The notes beneath the pieces were generated by a model. It was not told the origin of the DNA. It ran no database searches and saw only the letters and a program-made list of their open reading frames with translations. The position numbers and the translations under genes are program-made. A stretch of DNA of 64,000 nucleotides. Source: Ceratothoa steindachneri. Its lineage: Eukaryota; Arthropoda; Malacostraca; Isopoda; Cymothoidae. Location of the stretch: NCBI GenBank assembly GCA_963969495.1, contig OZ018335.1, positions 86,224,354 through 86,288,353 on the forward strand. Direction: 5' to 3'. Positions 34,729-45,772 of this stretch are shown here, one piece after another. Every line of letters begins with the position of its first letter. Within the stretch, counting starts at the first letter, position 1.

Positions 34729-35726
34729 TTGTCTCCTCCATTTCTCTTCCCGAAGCGACCAATCATATGCTTCACCTGTGGTGTAGAAAACCACATGAGC
34801 TGGAATTGCCCCCAAAGTTCTAGGCTTAAAAGCAGACCAGCCCACCAAGTTCACCAGATTAATGCCACCCCGGCTCCCCGGTGGTGCAGACCCAAGCAGC
34901 AACTTCTCCCCCTCCGTCAGGCCACCAGGTAAATTTTATTTTTGATAAAAGTTCATCGGGAACTTTGAAGTTTGAGGAGGGCAGCGTGAACGGCTGTCGA
35001 GTATCGACTCTCGTCAGGGACACAGGATGTACGTGTTTCATCGTGTCCGACGAACTCCTCCCCCCCAGTGGACCCTAACCACGAAAAATCTGCGGTGGTA
35101 CATGACTACCTTAGCGGGCGAACAGATTCCCCGTCGTTAGATGTTACCTGCAGTGTCAATATTATGATGGCTGGGCTGAAGTCATTTCAGCACCCATACA
35201 ATTCTGTTCCGTACTTATAGGACAGAGCCCCCAAGTAAGTTCCGACCCTGTGTCTCAGGCCGCCCTTCCTCGAGGCCGAGCTAAGAAAGAAGCCCAGGAG
35301 CCCGTCTCCATCAGAACCCCGATACCGTCCGATTTCTTGGAGACCCCTAACCAGGAATCTAGGACGACACAAAAGGAGTGTAAATTACTAAAACCCTTAG
35401 GCGATAAGGCCCAAGACAAGGACACAGAGACTGTCCGTGGACCCCAAGAAAAAAAGAACCCCCAACGCGCCGATGGAGATATCTTCGTAGAACTGGACGA
35501 AACATCGGCGCTTGAAGAAGATTACCCCACGGAGTCCCTTAATGTAATACAGATAGTGTGCACCCAACCTGATGCCAATTACCATCCTCCTTCCCTACCA
35601 GGCGAGTCTTTGGAACCCTCTGACCTGGATATTGACGCGCAGCTGACAACACATCAAAAGAGTCAGCTACAAGAACTATTTAAATGGAGTCACCATTTAA
35701 CCACCCTATTAGCTCTTTTCGAGTGA
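34729..35726 (+). pseudogene. gypsy nucleocapsid zinc knuckle, protease and linker
   Basis: After a frameshift, CFTCGVENHMSWNC (34770-34811) gives one CCHC zinc knuckle (C-x2-C-x4-H-x4-C) for RNA binding. Another frame carries the protease: GHQVNFIFDKSS, then VNGCRVSTLVRDTGCTCFIV with the catalytic triad motif DTG near 35020. A stop follows near 35077, then a further shift. A 158-codon acidic linker (35250-35726) leads to LTTHQKSQLQELFKWSHHLT. That last motif places the RT segment C-terminal to the palm directly after the linker, so about 200 codons of RT have been lost by internal deletion near 35690. Confidence 0.8.
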
Positions 35727-36476
35727 CTGCGCGAAAATGGCCTCTCCATTGGCCCCCGCAAATGCCATTTTGCTCACGAAACAAAAAAATATTTGGGTTT
35801 CAAAATAGGACAAAGCCAGTTGGGTCCCCAAGAGAATAAGATTAAGGCAATCGCCAACATGCCCCTCCCGATTACAAAGAAGCAATTGAGATCTTTCCTA
35901 GGATCAGCTTTGTACTATCGGCGATTCGTTCCGAATTTCACTGCAATTTCGGCCCCCCTCAGCCCCCTTCAAAAAAAGAATTTCCCCGATCATTTACGTT
36001 AGAATGATGTGGCTGTTTCCCATTTTAATCAGCTTAAGAGTAAGTTCATTTCTGCCCCCATTTTAAAGTTGCCCAACCCGGAAAAATCCTTTGGGATTAA
36101 AACCGACGTGAGCAACGAGGGCATTGGAGGTGTACTCCTTCAATACAAGGATGAAGGAACGAGTCATCCAGTTGCATATGCTAGTCGTCATTTATTACCA
36201 CGCGAAAAGAGATATGCCACTATAGAAAAGGAAGCTCTATCAATTATCTGGGTCATAGACAAATTTAAGATGTACTTGATAGGTAAAGAATTTCAGATAG
36301 GAACCGACCACCGTCCGTTAGCCTATATTAGGAATGTGAGACACTCCAACGACCGCATCATGCGCTGGAGTTTACTCTTGCAAGAGTATCAGTTTAAAAT
36401 AAATTATGTAAAAGGTTCCGATAACCAAGTCGCTGACGCACTCAGTAGGAATGCGTTGCCGAATAGCGTAGAATAA
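35727..36476 (+). pseudogene. gypsy RT thumb/connection and RNase H remnant
   Basis: The frame reads LRENGLSIGPRKCHFAHETK and KYLGFKIGQ, then ITKKQLRSFLGSALYYRRFV, both standard after the RT palm. A stop sits at 36000-36002. From 36009 the RNase H domain follows: FGIKTDVSNEGIGGVLLQ (first catalytic Asp), YATIEKEALSIIWVIDKF (Glu), QIGTDHRPL (Asp). It ends SDNQVADALSRN, the usual RNase H terminus. In autonomous elements an integrase follows, but here the frame simply stops at 36476. Residues needed for polymerisation are absent and RNase H could only act if joined to another RT. Confidence 0.88.
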
Positions 36477-36879
36477 TTGTATTCATAGGATTAGTATTTC
36501 CATGTAGGTATATACAGTCTTGTACGACTTGAATTAAGATTCTCTTGTAATATAATTAGTTAATGTATATGTCTGAATTTTGTAACGCTCAATGTCTATT
36601 TTTTTTTATGTATATATTTGTACCCATTAAATTACGTATAAATTATTGTGTCTCATATGTCCTAATTTTATATCATTCCATTGTTCCATACCCTTTTTTA
36701 TTTTTTATTAAGTTGCATTAAAGGTTATTTTCCCCTGTAATCTAAAGATCAAAATAATAATATGTATTGAGGTGATACTAGTTAGGTGCAGGAAGGTACG
36801 GTTGGTACAAGAAAACAAGTTCCCCACAACGGAGCTCTATCGTTGTCCCTTCTCTCTTTTATTTGAAGGGACAACTTCC
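36477..36879. other. AT-rich 3' internal region without integrase
   Basis: About 400 bp between the RNase H stop and the polypurine tract. No HHCC or DDE integrase motif in any frame and no envelope-like gene. Confidence 0.7.
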
Positions 36880-36882
36880 CCC

Positions 36883-36895
36883 CGGAATGGAGGGG
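36883..36895 (+). other. Polypurine tract
   Basis: GGAATGGAGGGG immediately precedes the TG of the 3' LTR, the normal position of the plus-strand primer. Confidence 0.8.
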
Positions 36896-38210
36896 TGTGA
36901 TAGAACGGGTTGAGACAGCGTTAGTTTCAACTCCTATCACATATTATTTAAAACCACGATGCTCCCACGTGCATCTTAGCTTCGAAGCTTGGTGTCTTAT
37001 CGCAGCCACCGGATGCAAAGTGTTTAAACAAGGAGGTTATCGTCCCCCCGTTTGCCCCCATACGCCGACCTCGCCAGATTGAGTTAGGCTTATGGGCAGA
37101 TAAGGCATTGTTCCCAGCCTCGGCTGTGCATTCCCTCGAAGCTCCCACTCCATTGTCCCCCACGCCAAAGGAGTGTCTCGACTATTTAGATGGAAACTTT
37201 ACCACTAAGATCAGATTGTAGATCCAGATTTTCGTCGCGAAACATCACGACGACCCTCTCTCCCTTTGTGCGCCAAGGGACCTCAAACTCGAGATTCACC
37301 ATCACTTGTCCAGAAGGAGGGCAATATCCCTTGTGTGCCAAAGGTTCGAGCCTTTCGTGACGCCAAGTCCTCAAGGCTTCCCCTTCGTTGTTCAGGAAGA
37401 GAACAACGTTAGAACAGCCATTGTTCTTGAGCCCGTAGACAAGAGACGGTTCTCACCCCCCCCCCCTGTCGTTCAGAAGAGAACAATGTAGAACAGCCAT
37501 TGTTCTTTTGAGCCCTTCGCCAAGAAACGGTTCTCTCTCTTCCACCTTGTTGTTCAGAGGAAAACAACATTAGAACAGCCATTGTTCTTGAGCCCGTAGA
37601 CAAGAGACGGTTCTCACCCTCCCTCCTTCCCGGTTGTTCAGAAGAGGACAACGTAGAACAGCCATTGTTCTTTAAGACGTTCGTCGAGAAACGGTTCTCA
37701 TTCCCAAGACGCCACGTCAGGATCATCTTATTCCCCCCCCCCTTCGGCTGGAACTCGCCAGCGGACCGAAAATTCCTTCACGTCGCCTTCCACTGCACCA
37801 CTAGTATAAAGTTACGTAAGCCAAACGTCACCTTTGAGTAATTAAGCCTTTTGTCAATCCTATCCTGTGCTTTAAATGGTTTAGCAAACCATCCCATCTC
37901 TTTAACTCTATATTTGTTTTACCTTTTTAAATCTTTCAATCCTCGGATTAGCCCGAGCCCCCACGACCCTTTCCATTCTCTGTTTATGTCAATATTTTCC
38001 GTCTTGTGTTTGTTGATAGTTATTATTAATAAAACTCTATTTTATTAATGATAGCAATATTTTGATCCTTGAGCTTAGTTTCACTTCTTAAGCATATCGA
38101 AGATACATAATATCGGCCCGCCAGACATTAACGCCCTCTAAAGATAATTAAAGAAGTTCCCTCAACGAATAGTTATATATAGTATATCGTTGAGAGTCCA
38201 TTCTACGACA
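36896..38210 (+). repeat. 3' LTR
   Basis: TGTGATAGAACGGG ... TTCTACGACA. Colinear with the 5' LTR, with the same four-unit array at about 37389-37710 and the same polyadenylation-signal context near 38030. Confidence 0.92.
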
Positions 38211-38215
38211 ATAAT

Positions 38216-40175
38216 GTTCAGCCATCATTTCTCTCTCTTCTCTTTCAGTGTTCGATCACAGCCCATGTCGAAGGGGTGAACACGTTTGGAGGTTGCATAT
38301 CGAAAGGTTCATTCAAAGAGATGCGTTGACCGCAGTTTAATTTTGAAATTGATAGGAAATTGCTGTGTTTGACTTAATTTTCCAATGTTTATTATATAAT
38401 GGGAAGAGAAATTGATTGGAATGGTGAATGCTGTGATAAAAGATACGTAAAAAGAATGAAACCAATTTTGAACGAAGGTTGTTAATTTCAAGAGTAACGT
38501 CTGGAAAGGTAGATATTCAAATTCTTAGTTTATTTTCTCTAAATTGGAATAAAAGACCATGATCGGTGTTAGCCTAAGCACGCTTGTATGATATTTGTAA
38601 ATAAGGTTATCAAGGTGGAGTAAGTAAATTTGTGTGGATAATATATGGCCTGGGGTCATCCTTTCCCCATTGAACTCAGGGTATAGCGCTTCTATAGGCA
38701 TTGAGAGCGAGAGGGCACATTTATATGGGTGCCTCTTAGGGTGTTGGGATCTTAAGGGCACGCAATCTGGATCTCATCAAGATAAGCCGCAGCAAGCTTT
38801 GCATTAGGATTGGACCGAAGGTTGAGGCTATACGTTAAAGTACATGTGCTAATACAAGAACACACTCATAAATATCTAATAATCCTAAAAACCTTGAACG
38901 TCAACACAACATGCACTTATCCACCATCTAGTAAAATGCGCAAACCCAAACAACGCAACAACATCTATAAAATATAACTCTTTATCATATAATGAAACCA
39001 ATAAAACCCCCAATCTTGACCTAACTTAGAAAACAGCAGACCCCTTTATCTGAAATAAAGTTGGGGTGGCTTCTCTTCCTTTGAAAATGCAGAGGGCGAG
39101 GGAGATCTTTAAGTTAACAATGGTTTCAGAGTGATTAATCTTATTATGATTCCACAATCTTTCAGGTGTTCGCCGTTGCGTGGTTCTATGCTATACTTGT
39201 CCCATTTACGGGCTTGATATTCTAGAGAGGAAGAACATGCCATCTAGAAGGTAGCTCTCGGCAAAGCTTCTCGTTAAGTGCTTGTTACCTTAGATTCCGA
39301 GGATCTTTGAATAAGTTTGTTCGTGGCGGGTGTGAATGTCCTCTTGCTAACCACAAATAAAATCTCCAGAATGTCGGTTATTTCACCCTCTTTATTTTTC
39401 CTATCTTCTTTTATGTGCCATTTTGTCTTTTCCTTTTGATATTTTTTTTTTCTATGTGAACAAAATTGGTGGAGACGCTAGGTTGAGAATCTGCTCTCAA
39501 CGATTAAATAATCCAATGAAAATTTTCATTAGACTTTGTTCTGTCGAATTATTCCCAATACTTAATTTACCTACAGTAAGAATCTCAACCCAATATGAGG
39601 AACTATAATAGCCAAGATTAATAATAATGTAATTAAAGAGGTGTGGACCCACGCAAAGCGCCTTTCTAGCTGAGAGAACCTTAACGGAATAGATGTGAAT
39701 TCGATGGTTCCCGAAGACTCCAAGAAAGCAATATGAATGTATAGTTACCGGCAGTTGATTTAACATCTTATTTCTTTAGATTGTGAACTCTTCGACATCA
39801 TGTAATATAGACGCTTACGATTTAAATGTAAGTAAGGTCTTTTAATGATGAGTGGGTAAATGAATTTTCTATGGTACATAGATGCATGTATTTAGTAGAA
39901 TTTATGAAGATTTTATATGATACAATTGTATATTCAAAATATTACTAAATAAACTAACAAAATAAAATATTGACAGGCCTGAAATAAGAGAACGATTTGT
40001 TTAGGAACATTCTAGTATTTTCTTGAAATCATCTGGTAACACTTTGCTAGGTAGGTAAGAACTGTAAAAACACCATTGTTTTCGTGCTCACCTGAATAGA
40101 TGCCAGCACACGTGAAAATGACTCTTGACCTCCTTCAGAGAATATTTCATTTGAAAACTTAAGGAAAAACGTCTT
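38216..40175. other. AT-rich region, no gene recognised
   Basis: Frames up to about 90 codons, none recognisable. No repeats shared within the window. Confidence 0.45.
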
Positions 40176-40179
40176 CTTT

Positions 40180-40885
40180 GATCCTAAAAAAGTAAGGCAG
40201 GTCCAAGGGTGTAGTTTGGGATATTCAGAAGTTATACAATGAAAACCGAAACCTAAAAATCTCCAGCAAATATCAATCGATCCGAGAAGACAAAGATATT
40301 AGCCGTTTTTCTATCACGGATTAATCGAGACTGCAACAAACTTTTCTCAAAAAAATTAAGACCACAAGTGGAAGACAATTGAGCCGTTTCACAGTGATTT
40401 TTTAAAGGGATTCAAGGCATTTGGTTTAAAAGCTCGTCCTCCATCAACCAAATCTATCCTGAGTAAGATGAACTAGACAGCAAAGTTCGAATATGCTGAA
40501 GCTGATGTTGTTTGGAGAGGATGAAGATTGGCAGAAAATTAATTTCAGTGACGAAAGTAAATTTAATATATTTGGATCTAATGGCAGACGCTTTGGTAGA
40601 CGCGCTGAAAATAAGAGAAACCCTAAATGTGTTGTTATATTTTCTTCCCAGTATGGAGGACGCAACATCATGGTATGGAAGAAGATTTCATATGAAGGAT
40701 ATGGTCCGCCAGTACGAATAAATAATTGGAACGGTAAATGTGAATATGTACCTAAACCTAGTACATTAACACGTTATAACTACACTCCAAGCATCTATGA
40801 ATCGGCCAGCACTATTTATGAAGCAAAATGTACCATGCTATGCTACAAAGCATGTAAAATACTAGACGAACAAGAAAATATTTAA
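40180..40885 (+). pseudogene. Tc1-like transposase relic
   Basis: Plus-strand blocks include a linker reading FLKGFKAFGLKARPPSTKSI near 40400-40460. The first catalytic block is DWQKINFSDESKFNIFGSNG with GRRFGRR at 40526-40605, with the FSDE signature preserved. It is followed by NIMVWKKISYEGYGPP near 40668-40715, equivalent to SVMVWGxIxxxGxGPL in relatives. The frame then runs on without the second aspartate motif. Frameshifts and stops interrupt the DNA-binding half. No inverted repeats were identified. Confidence 0.75.
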
Positions 40886-40889
40886 GTAA

Positions 40890-41748
40890 TGAACTAGTCT
40901 ACTCAGAGTCTTGACCTTAACACAGTTAGTTTCATTTAGAAGAACATTGGATAAAAAGTTTGAAAGTAACAACCTTTAAATTTGAAGGATTGATGGAGGA
41001 AAATGAGGCGAGAATGAAACAAAATAACACTATAATTTTGCAAGAAAGTGGTGACGTCTATTGGTCGCTGTTGAGCCGAGTTAATAGAAAACAGATGCTT
41101 AAACACTTCATATTAAGTGTTTTATGTTTGATCTTTATCAAATCTTTCTTTGTTTCTAGTGTCTTTGGTTTCTAAGGAATTCTGTGAATGATCGTTCTAT
41201 TATTTTTGCACGTGTCAATATCATATTTTGCAAGTTTATTTAGTAAAATTTCTTTAATATATGATTGTATTATATGAAATCTTTACAAAAGGTATTAGCC
41301 TTGGGATGACCTTGGCAATTATATCATTTGAAAGAGAATCTAAAACAACATAAGAATTTCAAATTTCATTACCATTAAAACAAAAAGACCTATGGAGTGA
41401 CATAAATGTATCTGTAATCTTCCGAATAATACATAAAAATTTGTTTTAAAAGCCTCAACTAAAAGGTTGTTTGCAGATATTCGATAAGTAAGTTAGATAA
41501 AACCAAAGATTATTTTAGAAGTAGATATTTATGGAATAGATTAGTTAGTAACGCACAATCAAACTTATTTTTATAAGCATTATCTTCTAAGAAATTTGCT
41601 TATTTTTATATATATTTGGCTAGTTTCTTTACCTTCTATGACAATTCAGTGTGGCAAGAAGATAGCTGAAACTAAAAAAAAATGTTAAAATACAGTGGTT
41701 AGGCCATTTAAGGGGAAGAAAAAGTGGCAAAAGTTTTGGTCTGTTTGT
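40890..41748. other. AT-rich region up to LINE copy 1
   Basis: No recognised gene. A 71-codon frame at 40960-41175 has a hydrophobic C-terminus but no homology that I can see. Confidence 0.45.
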
Positions 41749-41792
41749 GCGTACATGACGGTTTTTTTTTTTTTTTAATTAAGCGGCTATCT

Positions 41793-41847
41793 GGCGACTG
41801 CCGACTTAGGCATTAGTCGCCGTAAACAAACAGCCTAGTTCTAGGCT
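41793..41847 (-). other. Two conserved 3'-terminal RNA hairpins (copy 1)
   Basis: Hairpin A spans 41793-41821 with outer stem GGCGAC/GTCGCC and inner stem TGCC/GGCA. Hairpin B, at 41832-41847, is AGCCTAG-TT-CTAGGCT, a perfect 7-bp stem. They lie within 75 nt of the poly(A) and recur at 49650-49705 and 52760-52816. They are likely recognised by the ORF2 protein when priming reverse transcription; this role is inferred. Confidence 0.7.
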
Positions 41848-41949
41848 ACTTTAAAAATTAAACAGGAAACAATAAAACGAAATAACAATAAAAAAGCAAT
41901 AACAAAAACAATAACAAAAACAACAACAACAATTAAACTGTGTTAAATG

Positions 41950-44900
41950 AAAGGGAGAAGGCCAGCCTCCCCCAAAAGTCAATAAGTCCACTAGTCATGG
42001 TGCACGCACTCGTCCCGAGTACAAGGGACAGGCGGTAGCGAACCCGCCCATCCCGGTACCGGGACAGGTATCATACGCGAAGATCACCCAGACTGGGAAA
42101 TTCGACAAGAATGTGCCGAACAGTCTGGGGGACGACGCAGTCGTTGCAATAGGGCGCAGGCGAGCGCTCCATCAAGTAGCAATGCATCAAACGAGTGTGT
42201 CCGATTCGAAGACGACAGAAAGCAACCTGAAGCCGCCGCGGCATTGGGGGATAGGTCCATGGGAACAGTCGCGGCGCAATAGCACGAAACTTTAAGTTCC
42301 CCTCGACCGTCTGCCATCTTCTTTGCCAAGCAGTCCGAAGAGCTGCCCGGATTCCTGCCATGTAGTCAGTGTGAGGAAAAGCGAAACGCTGGTCCGGTCG
42401 CAGAGTCCTCGCGGACTCTTTGGCGCCCTCATCGGCGCGCTCATTCCCCGCAATTCCTACATGTCCAGGAACCCAGCAGAAGATAATCTCGACATCTGCC
42501 CGGCTCGCCAAAACCGTGGCGTCACGGATTTCGCGAACCAGGGGATGCGGAGATTCCAATGCCCCGAGAGCACTCAGGGCGCTTTGTGAGTCGCTATAGA
42601 TCACAATCCGGTCTCCGAACCGGGCACGTCGCGTAATCTCCCGTACCGAGTGGGGTATTGCCACCAGCTCGGCCGTGAAGACAGACGCAGCGCCTGGTAG
42701 AGCCCCGCTGACTTCGAACAGAGGGGATACGGCGTGGAAGCCGACCCCCTCTTGGGACTTGGAGCCATCCGTATACACTGGCACGGTACCAGCGTGACAC
42801 AATGTGTGCTCCAAAAAGGTTGAACGCAATACTCCCGGTGCAGTACAAGCTTTGGGAGCAGAGGCATGGCGACAAATAGCCAAATGTGGTACCCTCCAGG
42901 GTGGCGTCCTGGGCAAAACCAAAGGCGCCACCGGCCCGAGAGCTATATCTACCTCTCGAACGAGTTTCCTGGCCCTAAACCCAAAGGGCTTAGGGTATGA
43001 CTGGCGTCTCTCGGCGGCATAGGCACCATCGAGATCAGCTGCGGATGCAGTGAGAGCTGTTGGCGACTGAGGGAGGCGCCGGGCTCGCGCGTACAGGCGA
43101 GTGATGCACTGCACGCGGCGCAGAGCGAGTGGCATCTCCCCAGCATCGACCAACAGGCTCTCAATGGGGGAAGTGCGGAAGGCACCGGTCGCAAGGCGAA
43201 GGCCGGTGTGGTGGATCGAATCCACCTTCCGCAATAAACGCTCAGCTGCGGATGCATAAAAGTCGCATCCGTAGTCGAGCTTCGAGCGAACAAAGGATCG
43301 ATAAAAAAGTAAGGCGGTAGCCCTATCAGCGCCCGAAGCGCTGAACGTCACGGAACGGAGAATGTCCATGGCGCAGGTACAAGAGACCCTAAGGCTGCGA
43401 ATATGAGCCTCCCAGGTGAGGCGTCGGTCGAATACAAGACCAAGGAAACGGTGCGACTCAACCACATCCAGGCGCACCCCATTAAGAAACAAATCTGGGT
43501 TGGGGTGAAGCCGTGGATGGCGGCAGAAGTGCACCACCCTAGTCTTCGGCAAAGAAAACCGAAACCTGTGCGCTTCGGCATAGCGAGAGACGCGGTTCAA
43601 TGCCTGTTGGAGTCGACGCTCCAGAGTTGGCATCTGGGCCGCGCCAAAAGAGATCGAAAGGTCGTCCACGTAGAGCGTAGCGAGAACATCTTTCGGCAGC
43701 ACCGAGGTGATGCCGTTGATGCTCAGGGCAAAGAGTGTGACACTGAGGACACTTCCCTGCGGGACACCCTCTTCCTGCTCCTTTGGGGCAGAGATGGCTA
43801 CCCCCACCAGTACGCGGAATCAACGATCTCGCAAAAATTCAGATATAAACATTGGGAGGCGTCCCCTCGCCCCCATCGTTTCGAGAGTCTCCATGATACC
43901 GTATCGCCATGTGGTATCATAGGCCTTCTCCAGATCAAAAAACACCGTGGCGTAGTGCTGTCTACGAAGGAAAGCCTCGCAGACGGCACTTTCCAGTCGG
44001 AGCAGAGCATCCGACGTGGAGTGGAACTTACGGAAGCCGCACTGTGCAGAAGACAGATGGCCTCCGCTGTCCAGGAAATAGGCTAATCTAACATTTACCA
44101 ATTTCTCCTTCAACTTGAACACGCAAGAGGTTAGAGAGATTAGGCGGAAACCGGTCGGAGTAGAGTGATCTCTCCCCGGCTTGCGAAAGGCGAGCACAGT
44201 AGCGATTCGCCAGGAGTCTGGGAGAAGACCTTCCACCCAGATCCTGTTGAACAAATCTAACAGAAAGGCCATGCCTCGCTCACCCAGGTGTCGAAGCATG
44301 GCGTACGGGACATCGTCCGGACCATGGGTGGTGTCCGCGCACTAAGCGAGAGCGGAACGCAATTCACTCACAGTAAACTTGTCGTTGAAGGGTTCTCCGC
44401 CTCTGGAGGTAAAGTCCAGCCGGCGGCCTTCCGCGACATCACAACGTGCATTAAATGCTGGCGGAGCAGCATCACCGCTAGAGAATGCGGAAAAAGCGGT
44501 CGCTAAGGATTCCGCCACGGACGCGGGGTCCGAGATTGCGGTCCCATTCTCCTGGAGAACGGGAGGGGGGTCCTGCGAGAACTTGCCCCGAATCCTTTTG
44601 ACTTGCTTCCACACCTCAGCTAAAGGGGTCTTCCCGTTAAGTGAAGACACGTATGCCCGCCAAGAAGAGCGGCGGGCGTGCTTCGAAATATACCGGAACC
44701 TAGCCCTAGCCCGACGAAATTCAGCGACAGTGAAATCGTTCGGGCGGCGCTTATAGCGCATGTAGGCATAACGCTTCTGTTTGACGGCCGTCTCACACTC
44801 AGCCGACCACCATGGGAGTAGTCGGCGTGCAAAACGGCCAGACGTCCTAGGAATAGTAGTCAGGCCCACGGCGATGAGGTTGCCGGAGAAGAACTCAACG

Positions 44901-45772
44901 GCCTCATCTACCGATCTAAACTCCTCGACTGAGATAGAGAATTCAGTCATTTCCTGAAATGCAGGCCACCGCGCCCGCGCCAAGCACCACCGAGGTGGTC
45001 TCTAAGGCGGCAGTTGCCCTGAAAATGATATTTGAATATGAAAGTGATCACTACCATGGAGGTCATCGACCACCCCCCAATCAAAATCAGGCTGTGCATC
45101 CGAAGAGCACAAAGATAGGTCAAGGCAAGAAAATGAAGCGGTTCTCGGACAGTGATGCGTAAACTCATCCACGTTTAGGACACCCATCTCAAGCTCTTCG
45201 ATCAGATCGGCAAGGACTTGTCCCCTGGGATTTATGGAGTAATCTCCCCAGAGAGGATGCCTGCCGTTCAGATCTCCAAGCAAGAGATAGGGCCTCGGGA
45301 ACCGTGCCACGACGTGGCGGAAGTCCCCCGCGTCAAAGTCAGCTGACGGTGGAATGTACGCAGAAATGATAGTATACCTCCTATCCAGGTGCAGCTGCAC
45401 AGCCACTGCCTGAAAGGAGGTATCTAAAGAGAAAGGAAGAACGGAGACATAATGCCGGGTGTAAACCGCGCATCCCCCAGCCCGGCCATCCCGCGGTGGT
45501 GGGGTCGCAAGACCCTTATACCCCGGGAGGGCAGGCAGGGGGCACGCGCCTAGCATGGTCTCCTGCAAAAAAATAGCTAACGGGGAACGGGACGAGACGA
45601 GCCTCCGCAGCTCCTGCCAGTTGGCCCGGAGTCCACGGCAATTCCATTGAAGGAATATGCCCTCTATGCCTAGCTCGAAGGAGACGCAGGGGCCCTCCTC
45701 GAATTGAAGACCCTCACGGGAATGGCCGTACGCTTCCCGAGGGCAGAACCCAGGGCGCTGTTGGCTGGACAA
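41950..45772 (-). pseudogene. LINE ORF2 (endonuclease-RT-RNase H), copy 1, nonsense-decayed
   Basis: Colinear with the intact ORF2 at 52966-56796. In-frame stops lie at about 45000 (end of endonuclease), 44340 (before RT), 43818 (inside RT) and 42069 (after the zinc finger). One base is missing in a T-run near 41975. All four long pieces share one frame, so decay is almost purely by nonsense substitution. Preserved motifs include WNCRG and SDHF of the endonuclease, FFDLEKAYD and YVDD of RT, and YTDGS, TAELVA, YSDSQSA, VPGHVG and ERADEGA of RNase H. The product would nick target DNA and copy the LINE RNA. Confidence 0.9.

Larger units (their letters stand above)
32068..38210 (+). mobile_element. 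Complete non-autonomous Ty3/gypsy LTR retrotransposon (6143 bp)
   Basis: Two LTRs (32068-33384, 36896-38210), both TG...CA, enclose a PBS-like site, gag, protease, an RT-thumb/RNase H remnant and a polypurine tract. The exact 5-bp target duplication ATAAT lies at 32063-32067 and 38211-38215. The LTRs differ at a noticeable number of positions, most densely in the first ~130 bp, so insertion is not recent. The fingers and palm of RT, including the catalytic aspartates, and the whole integrase are missing. Movement would require proteins in trans. Confidence 0.93.

Noticed and set aside
42323..44756. Many plus-strand frames of 60-230 codons opposite the LINEs (also at 50107-51534 and 53097-57399)
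   Set aside because: They are antisense shadows of GC-rich LINE coding sequence and repeat identically in all copies.
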